Part shown: positions 8,650 to 16,718 of the stretch, piece after piece
Layout: each line of letters begins with the position of its first letter
Position numbering within the stretch: position 1 is the stretch's first letter
Assembly (NCBI RefSeq): GCF_032401055.1
Contig: NZ_CP135529.1
Span: 3,904,501 to 3,968,500, forward strand
Direction: 5' to 3'
DNA length: 64,000 bases
Origin: Tardiphaga sp. 709
GTDB lineage: Bacteria > Pseudomonadota > Alphaproteobacteria > Rhizobiales > Xanthobacteraceae
Made by a program: the position numbers and the translations under genes
Notes under the pieces: model-generated
The model's database searches: none
Told to the model about the DNA's origin: nothing
The model's input: only the letters and a program-made list of their open reading frames with translations

Positions 8650-9354
8650 ATGCGCGAGGCAGCGAACCAGCTCCTGGCGTCAACTCCTGTTACGCAGGTG
8701 GGCTTGCGGCGCGCCCTTGATATTCTGTTTGCCGGTGCTGCGACAGTCACTCTCGCTCCTCTCTTCCTGATCGTAGCACTCGCTATCTGGATCGAAGGAG
8801 GAAGGCCGATTTTGTTCTCGCAACTTCGTCTCGGGCAAAATGGACGACCATTCCGCATGTACAAATTTCGCAAGTTCAGGCCGGATTGCGACCGGCATGG
8901 ATGTCCGCTCACAATGGAGGGAGACGGCCGCCTGACTAGAATTGGCCGCATCCTCGCAGCGAGCAAGCTGGACGAGTTACCGCAACTCTGGAACGTTCTG
9001 CGCGGCGACATGGCGCTCGTGGGACCGCGGCCTGAATCGCTCGCATTCTTCGATTGCTTTCACGGTGGGTTCGAGAAGCTTCTCGACCACAAGCCCGGTC
9101 TTGTTGGTCCGTGCCAGGTGATGTTTCGACATGAAAGCAAGCTCTATCCCGCTGACGTTGCGGCTGTGGATTTCTATCGACAAGTTCTGTTCCCGACCAA
9201 GGCGAAAATCGATCTCGCTTATTTCCCGCGCCGAACACTGGCTTCTGATCTCGGCTGGATTGTTCGTGCGGCCTGGGCAATCGCGGTGGGATCGTGGACC
9301 GAATGCACGCCGAAGAATCAATCGGAAGACTCTGAACAACAAACCGGACATTGA
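8650..9354 (+). CDS. Initiating sugar-phosphate transferase (bacterial sugar transferase family)
   Basis: A 234-residue membrane enzyme that transfers a sugar phosphate from a nucleotide sugar to undecaprenyl phosphate and so starts each repeat unit. One hydrophobic segment lies at about residues 25-48 (FAGAATVTLAPLFLIVALAI), as in short PglC/PssY-like forms. Family motifs: DELPQLWNVLRGDMALVGPR and PGLVGPCQV. The usual KFR(T/S)M box reads YKFRKFRPD here. ATG 8650 lies two bases after the aminotransferase stop, so the genes are tightly coupled. The longer frame running upstream is an artefact of overlap with the aminotransferase. Confidence 0.9.
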   Translation: MREAANQLLASTPVTQVGLRRALDILFAGAATVTLAPLFLIVALAIWIEGGRPILFSQLRLGQNGRPFRMYKFRKFRPDCDRHGCPLTMEGDGRLTRIGRILAASKLDELPQLWNVLRGDMALVGPRPESLAFFDCFHGGFEKLLDHKPGLVGPCQVMFRHESKLYPADVAAVDFYRQVLFPTKAKIDLAYFPRRTLASDLGWIVRAAWAIAVGSWTECTPKNQSEDSEQQTGH

Positions 9355-9359
9355 CGGCC

Positions 9360-10367
9360 ATGAATTACCTTGGTGCCAGAATTCTCGTTACGGGAGCCGA
9401 CGGTTTCATTGGTTCGCACCTGACCGAAGCGCTTGTTTCGGCAGGAGCCAACGTTACCGCTCTTGCCCAGTACAATTCCTTCGATAGCCATGGTTGGCTG
9501 GACGATCTGCCAGACTCGACTCGAAAGAAAGTCAATCTCGTTCGCGGCGACATCCGCGATGCGGCTTTCGTTGGTCGCCTCGTACCCGGCCACGAAATCG
9601 TCTTTCATCTCGCGGCACTGATCGCGATCCCCTATTCCTACGTCGCTGCGCAATCCTACATCGAAACGAACGTGCTCGGCACCTTGAATGTGCTCGAAGC
9701 GGCGCGGCAGTACGGCACCGAGCGGGTCATTCATACGTCGACCAGCGAGGTCTACGGCACGGCCATAACAATGCCGATCGATGAGACTCATCCGCTGCAG
9801 GGACAATCGCCGTATTCAGCTTCTAAAATAGCCGCGGACATGATGGCAGGGGCCTTTGCGAAGTCGTTCGGCGTACCGGTCGTCATCCTCAGACCATTCA
9901 ATACATTTGGGCCACGACAGAGCGAAAGGGCGATCATCGCTGCCATCATACGGCAAGCGCTAGACCCTTCCTGCCCCGCGATCATGATCGGGGATGCAAC
10001 GACCGTGCGCGACCTTACATTCGTCGCGGATACGGCAGCCGCGTTCATGGCTGCCGGGCTGGCCGAGGGCATCGAATACGGCCAGCCATATAACGCAGGT
10101 AGTCAGCGGGCGATCATGATCCGCGACCTGATTGATGTCATCGTCGACCTTACTTCCAGCGACAAGCCTGTGCTTCAGGATGAGAAGCGTCTGCGACCGA
10201 CAAATTCGGAAGTGCGAGCGTTGCTCGCTGATTGTACCCGCTTCGTCCATGCAACGGGATGGTCACCGCAGGTTACGCTGCGGGAAGGGTTGGAACGGAC
10301 AGTGGACTGGTGGCGTCATCGCCTTTCGGGAAAGCAAGTCCGGCGGCAGAGGGATTTCATCACATGA
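9360..10367 (+). CDS. NAD-dependent sugar epimerase/4,6-dehydratase (extended SDR)
   Basis: About 335 residues. The N-terminal Rossmann motif TGADGFIGSHLTEAL binds NAD(P); the catalytic Ser-Tyr-Lys set is visible as TSTSEVYG and SPYSASKIAADMM; RPFNTFGPRQS binds the nucleotide sugar. The family includes GDP-mannose 4,6-dehydratase and UDP-glucose/UDP-GlcNAc dehydratases and epimerases. A 4-keto product would suit the aminotransferase two genes upstream. The start is ATG 9360, or TTG 9351 overlapping the previous stop (TTGA). The stop overlaps the next gene (ATGA). Confidence 0.9.
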   Translation: MNYLGARILVTGADGFIGSHLTEALVSAGANVTALAQYNSFDSHGWLDDLPDSTRKKVNLVRGDIRDAAFVGRLVPGHEIVFHLAALIAIPYSYVAAQSYIETNVLGTLNVLEAARQYGTERVIHTSTSEVYGTAITMPIDETHPLQGQSPYSASKIAADMMAGAFAKSFGVPVVILRPFNTFGPRQSERAIIAAIIRQALDPSCPAIMIGDATTVRDLTFVADTAAAFMAAGLAEGIEYGQPYNAGSQRAIMIRDLIDVIVDLTSSDKPVLQDEKRLRPTNSEVRALLADCTRFVHATGWSPQVTLREGLERTVDWWRHRLSGKQVRRQRDFIT

Positions 10368-11656
10368 TGGCCCGGCTGGGTTATGCCCGAGCTCTCCTGT
10401 GCTGTGGCGCCCTTGTCTTGCTCGCTTCCTCAAGACCCGCCTCAACCGAATCGCTCGCAAACGCCCAATTCCTCCCGGCGCCCGCCATGGATTTGCCTGG
10501 CTATCTCGCGCCAGCCGCCGACGCATCCCTCGGTACGACCTTTGTACGTGTGACCACGCCTGACAGTCCGATGGGAAACGGCATGGTTTGCAAGCGTTCC
10601 TACTGCACTCATCGCTATTCGAGCGCGCAGGCGTGGAACGCCAACCAGAGCCTGCTTTTGATTGTCAACGGCTGCAATGGCCTGTGCTTTCTTGATGGGC
10701 GCACTTATGCTCCACTGTTCCGGCGACAGCGCGGGGGTGAATGCGAATGGCATCCGCAAGATCCGGAGCTCATGATTTGTGTCGCCGGGCGCCGCATTTC
10801 GCGATGGTCGCCGCGAAGCAACGCCGAAGACGTAATTCTTGAGACTGAAGCATATCGCGAGCTTCAATTCGGCCCCTACAAGGGCAATCCCTCATGGGAC
10901 GGCAACCGTATCGTGGTGCGCGCCATCAGCCAACAGGGCACGCTTGTCGCATTTGCGTTGGATCTTTCGGACCGCCGGAAATTTCCCGACATCGACTTGG
11001 CGCGAATTCCCGGTAAAAACAGCTATTGCGGGATCTCGCCGCTGGGCAAGCACATATTCTGCCAGCAGTCTCTCATTGACTTCACGGATCAAGCATTTGT
11101 CTTCAGCATTGAGGGCGATCTCCTGCAGAGCTGGACCGAGCATCACCGGCCCGGCCACGGCGACATGACTGTCGATATCGATGGCTATGAAGTTTATGTA
11201 GGCATCAGCAAGTCGGCGCCCGACAAGTATCAGGTCATCAAACGGAGACTCCAGGACGGACAGGTCACGGCGCTCGCTCCCTATGGAGAAGCTCAGCATG
11301 CATCGATGCGAGCGATACGCCGTCCCGGCTGGGTCTTCATGAGTTATGCCGGCGCCGCGCTCGCTCCCGCCGGCGGTAAGAAAGTAGCTCCGTTCGCTCA
11401 GGAAGTTATCGCACTTAAAATCGATGGCAGTGGCGAGTTTCGACGTATCGCGCATACGCGCAATGCTCCGTATGACTATTGGAGCGAAACGCATGGCTCA
11501 CCTTCTCCTGATGGATCGCAAGTCATCTGGTCGAGCAACTGGGGGCAACGAGGCGGGCCGGTATTTGATTTTGTTTCCCGCATCGACTGGTCTGATCGAG
11601 ACAGCGGAAACGACTTAGCGCAAGGAGATCGTCATGAAGGGCAACAGGCGCAGTAA
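10364..11656 (+). CDS. Exported beta-propeller-like protein of polysaccharide locus
   Basis: About 430 residues, starting at ATG 10364 overlapping the epimerase stop. The N-terminus has a signal peptide (basic start, then ALLCCGALVLLASS, cleavage likely near residue 25-30). The mature part contains repeated short strands with WD/TolB-like phrases (SSAQAWNANQSLLLIV, NPSWDGNRIVV, GSPSPDGSQVIWSSNWG) and paired cysteines, consistent with a periplasmic beta-propeller. Such folds occur in polysaccharide lyases and in scaffold proteins. I cannot identify catalytic residues. Its last codons overlap the export gene by 23 bases, so it belongs to the same operon. Confidence 0.75.
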   Translation: MMARLGYARALLCCGALVLLASSRPASTESLANAQFLPAPAMDLPGYLAPAADASLGTTFVRVTTPDSPMGNGMVCKRSYCTHRYSSAQAWNANQSLLLIVNGCNGLCFLDGRTYAPLFRRQRGGECEWHPQDPELMICVAGRRISRWSPRSNAEDVILETEAYRELQFGPYKGNPSWDGNRIVVRAISQQGTLVAFALDLSDRRKFPDIDLARIPGKNSYCGISPLGKHIFCQQSLIDFTDQAFVFSIEGDLLQSWTEHHRPGHGDMTVDIDGYEVYVGISKSAPDKYQVIKRRLQDGQVTALAPYGEAQHASMRAIRRPGWVFMSYAGAALAPAGGKKVAPFAQEVIALKIDGSGEFRRIAHTRNAPYDYWSETHGSPSPDGSQVIWSSNWGQRGGPVFDFVSRIDWSDRDSGNDLAQGDRHEGQQAQ

Positions 11657-12908
11657 GACTTTCAGCTATGTCTCCGTCAGCTTCTGGGCAGGAATCGTTG
11701 TCTTGGCGGGCAGCGACGCTTGCCTTGGAGCTCAATACAGCCTCGCGCCGGGCGATACTGTCGAGGTATCCGTCGGTGGAGCGCCTGAACAGCGCAATAG
11801 AGCTCAGATCCAGATTGACGGCACCATTGCTCTTCCCGGGGTCGGTACGGTGCCGGTTGCTGGTCTGACGCCGTCGGAACTACAGACCCGCATGGAGACG
11901 CTGCTGCAGTCCAGGATTCTGCGTCAGCGCTCACCGGATGGGCGCGAGCAGGCGCTCGTCATCAAGCCTGGGGACGTGATCACTAGCGTCGTGGAATATC
12001 GACCGATCTACGTCACTGGCGATGTTCTCACGCCCGGACAGTTGGTGTATCGCGCGTCCATGACCGTACGCCAAGCGGTTGCGGTCGCCGGGGGCTTTAG
12101 TCTGTTGCGTTCTCGCGGTCAGATCGGTGCCGTCGATCCGGCGGATCTGTTGCGCGATTACCAATCTTTGTCGACCGAGTACATCAAAGAGTATATCCAC
12201 GTGATCCGCACCAATGCGGAACTCCAGGGAAATGACAGCTTCGATCAGAAGATACCCAGCGAAGTATCTTTGCCGGCCTCCGTCATCGAGTCGATCATGC
12301 AATCCGAGGCGGCGTCGCTAAAGACCGCGCAAATCGACTATCGTAAGGAACGAAGCTTTCTGGAGGATGCTGTCAAACAATCGGAAGCGCAGCTCGTAAC
12401 TCTCAGGAAGCAGCAAGACGGTGAGGAAAAGGGTGTTCAGGCCGATGAGGATGAGCTGGATCGGGTAGCCAAGTTGTTTGGCGCAGGATCATTGCCAAGC
12501 CCCCGTGTTACGGAAAGCCGACGCGCTCTTCTGTTGTCGTCGACAAGGCGTCTTCAGACGATGGTCGAAGTCATGCGGCTGCAACGTCAGCGCGACGACT
12601 TCGTGCGCCAGATCGAGCGGGTCGCTAATCAGCGAACCATCAATCTGTTGCGCGAGCTGAAGGATTCGACCGTTCGCATGGCGGACTTACGGGTTAAATT
12701 GCAGGCGTTGAGTCAAAAATTGCAGCCTGTCGGTGGTGCGGGAGCACTGCCTGTCGGAACCAGCGATCTCCGAGCAGAAGTAACGATCGCGCGAAAGGTC
12801 GGCCAGCAGTGGAACAGGATCATTGCATCAGTTGATTTCGATGTAGAACCGGGAGATGTGGTCGAAGTTTCGCTGCGCCCTTCGGGAGTAGCCAGCGCAT
12901 CCAATTGA
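11634..12908 (+). CDS. Polysaccharide export outer-membrane protein (Wza/OPX family)
   Basis: 424 residues with an N-terminal export signal (hydrophobic stretch ~14-30). The polysaccharide-export domain follows (YSLAPGDTVEVSV..IQIDGTIALPGVGTVPVAG), then an SLBB-like segment (IYVTGDVLTPGQLVYRASMT). Residues ~200-350 are rich in heptad-like charged helices, suggesting a periplasmic coiled coil, and the end returns to a strand segment (VEPGDVVEVSLRP). ATG 11634 has AAGGAGA upstream. It would form the outer-membrane or periplasmic end of the export channel together with the Wzc-like protein. No lipobox is obvious, unlike classical Wza. Confidence 0.88.
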   Translation: MKGNRRSKTFSYVSVSFWAGIVVLAGSDACLGAQYSLAPGDTVEVSVGGAPEQRNRAQIQIDGTIALPGVGTVPVAGLTPSELQTRMETLLQSRILRQRSPDGREQALVIKPGDVITSVVEYRPIYVTGDVLTPGQLVYRASMTVRQAVAVAGGFSLLRSRGQIGAVDPADLLRDYQSLSTEYIKEYIHVIRTNAELQGNDSFDQKIPSEVSLPASVIESIMQSEAASLKTAQIDYRKERSFLEDAVKQSEAQLVTLRKQQDGEEKGVQADEDELDRVAKLFGAGSLPSPRVTESRRALLLSSTRRLQTMVEVMRLQRQRDDFVRQIERVANQRTINLLRELKDSTVRMADLRVKLQALSQKLQPVGGAGALPVGTSDLRAEVTIARKVGQQWNRIIASVDFDVEPGDVVEVSLRPSGVASASN

Positions 12909-12981
12909 GCCATTGGCACAAGCGGGGGTACCCACAAAGGATACCGCGTTAACGATCTCTGGCCGGATACCTGCACAAAAC

Positions 12982-13008
12982 TGCGCGCTGAGGCGCGCAT
13001 CGCTTTTC
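12982..13008 (+). terminator. Possible Rho-independent terminator after the export gene
   Basis: TGCGCGC-TGAG-GCGCGCA is a perfect 7-bp GC stem with a 4-base loop, followed by TCGCTTTTCC. The T-run is short, so termination may be partial. It lies 74 bp past the export-gene stop and before the LuxR-type gene, so it may separate two transcription units of the locus. Confidence 0.4.
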
Positions 13009-13192
13009 CGGCCGACATTTCCTCCATGTCATTCAGGCCGCTAGAGGCCCCACGAATAGTAGACTGCCTCAGCAAAATGTGCAGTCGGGTTACCCCAATT
13101 TGAACATTTACATGGCTCGTTGAAATTGGAATGCTTTCCCTCCGATCAATCCTTGTCATTCGATTGAAGTAGTAGGCGAAGGGAATGACGAC

Positions 13193-13891
13193 ATGTTGAA
13201 TTTGAACCAGAGTGCCACATTGCCCGGCGCAATTGCATCGCTTCATCCCTGCAGGGAATCCATCTTTAACATTTCGAATCGTGCTCCCGCTATCCGGCCA
13301 GAGGCTGATCCAGGCAAGAAGCCCGACCTTGGCGAACAACGTGACGTCCTACACGCAGTTCTGGCGCGTATTGGCTGCGGGCAAGTTCTGCTCAAACGTG
13401 GCTGCGTGCTTGACGTCAGCGCAATCGGACGTGCGATATTGGAACGCGAATGCAACCTCACCACTAGCCCTGAAACGCTCTACAGCGCCGTCAAGCAGCT
13501 GGTGAGCCGCGCGGGGGCCCAAATTCCCGTTGGCTCGACATCATGGCTCGCGACTTCCTTCAAGGAGGGCGTCACCAGCCTTGTAAGCCAGATGGTCAAT
13601 GTTTGGACGGATGAGACCAGCACCATCATTCTGCTCGATCTCGACGCTCATCCAGAGCCGACGCCCCAGGCGCTCCGGTGTTTGTTCGGCTTCACAGCCG
13701 CGGAAACCCAGCTTGCAGTCGAATTGGCGCGCGGCCATAATTTGCTTGATATTGCTCGCGCCCGACGACTGAGCCGGACGACGATCCGTTCACACTTGGC
13801 CTCCCTGTTCGTCAAGACACAGACACGGCGGCAGGCGGAGCTGGTTGCATTACTCGGGCGTGTCGCCGTCCTGCCTTCTCCCGGTAATTGA
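13193..13891 (+). CDS. LuxR-type helix-turn-helix regulator without receiver
   Basis: 232 residues. The C-terminal ~65 residues form a LuxR-type DNA-binding domain (FGFTAAETQLAVELARGHNL and LSRTTIRSHLASLFVKTQ). The N-terminal part lacks a receiver or recognisable autoinducer-binding motif, though PAS-like folding is possible. ATG 13193 has AAGGGAA upstream. It stands alone between the two halves of the biosynthetic cluster, flanked by intergenic regions of ~280 and ~350 bp, consistent with a local regulator of the second half. Confidence 0.82.
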   Translation: MLNLNQSATLPGAIASLHPCRESIFNISNRAPAIRPEADPGKKPDLGEQRDVLHAVLARIGCGQVLLKRGCVLDVSAIGRAILERECNLTTSPETLYSAVKQLVSRAGAQIPVGSTSWLATSFKEGVTSLVSQMVNVWTDETSTIILLDLDAHPEPTPQALRCLFGFTAAETQLAVELARGHNLLDIARARRLSRTTIRSHLASLFVKTQTRRQAELVALLGRVAVLPSPGN

Positions 13892-14244
13892 GTCCGACGA
13901 TAGGCACCCAGGCAAGCCTCCTTGTGCGTCCAGGCATAAACACAGCGCAAGTGAAACGGGTCGCCGACAGGCCCGCTTTGCTCCGACGTTTGAACTGAGT
14001 CCGGATCTGACGACGCGACGCTTCAGCTTGCGTACATCATGCCAAAATCGCTTCGGAGTAATCCTCGTGGTGTCGATGTCTCAATTCTTCGGGATCGCCT
14101 AGTACTTCCGACGCGGCCGTCATTCGAACGAATGAAGACACTTTGTGATCGCCTCGTAAGCTCACACCGTCCGCTCATATTCGATCTGTAGCCGATTCTT
14201 CGGATCGACTGAGCTGCATTCTGATTGCGACCGAAAGGATTAGC
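13892..14244. other. Intergenic region before glycosyltransferase gene
   Basis: About 350 bp with no credible gene. It contains the dyad at 14121-14136 and, at the end, AAAGGA before the glycosyltransferase ATG. It is the likely promoter region for the second half of the polysaccharide locus. Confidence 0.55.
14121..14136. promoter_or_regulatory. Short dyad TCATTCG-AA-CGAATGA
   Basis: A perfect 7+7 inverted repeat with a two-base centre, ~110 bp upstream of the glycosyltransferase start and downstream of a LuxR-type regulator gene. Its size and position suit an operator. Its sequence differs from the dyad at 6509-6541, so it would not be the same site. Confidence 0.4.
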
Positions 14245-15465
14245 ATGACGTTGCATGTGCTTTGTGTGGGAGGCGAGGATCATGCCCTGCGGATCCCATT
14301 TCTGGCAGCTTTGCGCAGTCGTGGCTTTCGGGTGAGCGCTGCCGGTACTGGCGCTGCACTCCCGTTCTCAAATAGCGGCATCGATTATCATCGCTATGAC
14401 TTCAATAGATTCGGCGCACGGGTTGCTGATCGCCTAGCTGTCGGCCAGCTCTCACAGCTTGTGCGGGGCATTCGACCGGACGTTGTTCAAACGTTCGATA
14501 CCAAACCAAATCTGCTTGCCCCTCTTGCGGTGAGAGGCGCAATCCCCATTGTGCGCACTATCAACGGAATGGGTTGGGTATTCTCCTCGGCACAGCTGAA
14601 AGCCCTTGCATTCAGGCCAGCTTACCTAGCGCTGCAGCGGTTGGCCGCTTGCTGGACCTCGGCAACGGTATTTCAAAACAAGGAGGATGGCGACTTTTTC
14701 CGCCGCTATCGTCTGCTTGGCAACAGCCCCGCTGTACTGATCGGAAGTTCGGGAATCGATGTCGATGCTTTTGACACAGCGCGGGCCCAGGCGCCGTCCA
14801 CCGCACAACTTCGTAGAGAACTCGGACTCGGTGACGACGAAGTCGTCATGACTGTGAGCCGACTGACCGTACAGAAGGGCATACCCACGCTTCTGGATGC
14901 GGCGGCGATTGTCCGCGAAGCGCGGCCCCGGGTTCGTTTCGTGCTTGTCGGTCCAAGGGAGAGCGAAGGTCCTTTCGCCGTGGATCAGGCGTTGATCGAT
15001 CGATACGCACCACACGTAATCGCTCTCGGTGCGCGATCCGACGTTCCTGCGCTTCTGGGGATTGCGAATGTCTTTGCCTTCCCGACGGAGTATCGCGAAG
15101 GAATCCCCCGTGTTCTGCTGGAAGCAGGATTGGCGGGTGTGCCTATTGTCGCCACGCGTATGCCAGGCTGCGGCGATGTTGTGGTGGAGAACTGCAATGG
15201 CCATCTGGTGCCGCCCCGGGACCCGCGTGCGCTCGCTGCAGCCATTCTCGATCTTCTCCAGCATCCTGCCCGCGCAAAGAACATGGGACAGCGCTCGATC
15301 GCACTCGTCCGCCGTGAATTCGACCTGAACGTCGTGGCTGACCGCTACGCGGATCTTTACAGGAGGCTGATTCTCACCGGGAGGCGAAGCGAAGATCCGG
15401 CTGCTTTATCTCGTGACATCCATGAAGATCGAAGGGTTAGCCAGCACGGCGGGAAATCACCATGA
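14245..15465 (+). CDS. Glycosyltransferase family 4
   Basis: 406 residues, GT-B fold. The N-terminal acceptor half includes VRGIRPDVVQTFDTKPNLLA; the C-terminal donor half includes VSRLTVQKGIPTLLDAAA and the GT4 signature YREGIPRVLLEAGLAGVPIV with the EX7E pair that contacts the nucleotide sugar. It would add one sugar to the lipid-linked repeat unit at the inner face of the membrane. ATG 14245 has AAAGGA upstream. The stop overlaps the next gene by ATGA. It is the only clear glycosyltransferase here besides the initiating enzyme, so the repeat unit is short or other transferases lie elsewhere. Confidence 0.9.
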   Translation: MTLHVLCVGGEDHALRIPFLAALRSRGFRVSAAGTGAALPFSNSGIDYHRYDFNRFGARVADRLAVGQLSQLVRGIRPDVVQTFDTKPNLLAPLAVRGAIPIVRTINGMGWVFSSAQLKALAFRPAYLALQRLAACWTSATVFQNKEDGDFFRRYRLLGNSPAVLIGSSGIDVDAFDTARAQAPSTAQLRRELGLGDDEVVMTVSRLTVQKGIPTLLDAAAIVREARPRVRFVLVGPRESEGPFAVDQALIDRYAPHVIALGARSDVPALLGIANVFAFPTEYREGIPRVLLEAGLAGVPIVATRMPGCGDVVVENCNGHLVPPRDPRALAAAILDLLQHPARAKNMGQRSIALVRREFDLNVVADRYADLYRRLILTGRRSEDPAALSRDIHEDRRVSQHGGKSP

Positions 15466-16715
15466 TCGCCAATGCGCTTCTCTCTTTTGGCATCGTACTT
15501 ACGACAGCTTCACAACTGCGCCTTCCCGGGATTCCGCTGGGTGTTGGCGAGGTCTGTCTTGTCCTGTGGCTAGCCTTCGTCTCATTGCGAGTCATCGTTA
15601 CCGGCCAGATTTACAACGCGACAGCTTTGCTCCGAATCGGTGCGTTTTGGGCCTGTCTTGCACTCGCCCTGAGCATAGGGACATGCGTGGCCTATCTGAG
15701 CCAGGAGCTGGACCTTCCTACGATGTTGCACGACACCTTCGCGTATCTGTTGGTGGCAACTTTGACCTGCCTCATCGTCGCAACGATGGAAGCCAACGCT
15801 GCCCTACGTCAAACCCAATGGTTCCTGCTCGCTTTTTGGAACATCGCACTGGTCCTTCAGATTGCTGCGGGCTGGTCCATCATCAGCCTACCGTCGGTCG
15901 ATCCATGGTATTGGGATCGATTTCGAGGCTGGGCGGAGAATCCCAATCAGATCGCTCTCTATTGCGCCGTTTTGACGCCGCTGTCTCTCAGCCTTGCCCT
16001 ATGGGCCAAAGGGTTTGGCCGCATCGCGGCATCATTCAGTTGCCTGCTAACCTTCGCCGTCGGGCGCCTGACCAAAAGCGATACATTTCTTGTTGCGATG
16101 GTGATTGCCACCGCGATCTTTTCTTTGCTGCGTTTGCGCAGTTGGCTGACCTCGCCACAGCACAGACTGAATTTCCGGTCGATGGTCGCGGTTCTGGTCA
16201 TCGCCGCCGCCGTCCCTCTGGCGCTCGCATTAGCACCGTATGCCGTTGCGACCGCCGATGAGTTTGAAGGTCTGGCAATCAGTCTGGCCAAGGACCGTGG
16301 CGGCGAGGCAACGAAGCGCACCGCGTCCCTGCGGCTGCAACTCTGGGAAGATGCACTCCATCGGGGGCTGGAAACCGGATCGCTCGGGCTGGGGCCAGGC
16401 CCGCATCTCGAGAAGCCGAACGTCGCCAATAACAAGGCGCTTCCAACTCCTTTCGAAGCCCATAGCACACTGCTGGATATATTTACGCAAGGTGGCCTGC
16501 TCGCTGTGATTGCCGTTTGCGGCCTATTCGCAGGCACGTTCATACTCATGTTCCGCGCGAAGCTCGATGCTCTGGCAGCATTGTTCGTTGCGCTGGCCAT
16601 TTTCAGCATCAGCCATTTCATCTTGCGTCATCCCATTGTGTGGTTCGCGTTCGCTCTCAGTCTGATCCTCGGATCGGCGCGGGCCTCGCCGCCGCGCACG
16701 CGCATCGGAAGCTAG
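15462..16715 (+). CDS. O-antigen polymerase/ligase-like membrane protein (Wzy/WaaL type)
   Basis: 417 residues with about ten or more hydrophobic segments spread along the chain and a larger hydrophilic loop near residues 265-330 (from ADEFEGLAISLAKDRGG to LGPGPHLEKPN). This layout is typical of Wzy polymerases and O-antigen ligases, which have low sequence conservation. Topology and context, rather than a diagnostic motif, support the call. It is coupled to the glycosyltransferase by ATGA and followed after three bases by the amidotransferase. In a Wzx/Wzy system it would polymerise flipped repeat units in the periplasm. Confidence 0.8.
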   Translation: MIANALLSFGIVLTTASQLRLPGIPLGVGEVCLVLWLAFVSLRVIVTGQIYNATALLRIGAFWACLALALSIGTCVAYLSQELDLPTMLHDTFAYLLVATLTCLIVATMEANAALRQTQWFLLAFWNIALVLQIAAGWSIISLPSVDPWYWDRFRGWAENPNQIALYCAVLTPLSLSLALWAKGFGRIAASFSCLLTFAVGRLTKSDTFLVAMVIATAIFSLLRLRSWLTSPQHRLNFRSMVAVLVIAAAVPLALALAPYAVATADEFEGLAISLAKDRGGEATKRTASLRLQLWEDALHRGLETGSLGLGPGPHLEKPNVANNKALPTPFEAHSTLLDIFTQGGLLAVIAVCGLFAGTFILMFRAKLDALAALFVALAIFSISHFILRHPIVWFAFALSLILGSARASPPRTRIGS

Positions 16716-16718
16716 ATC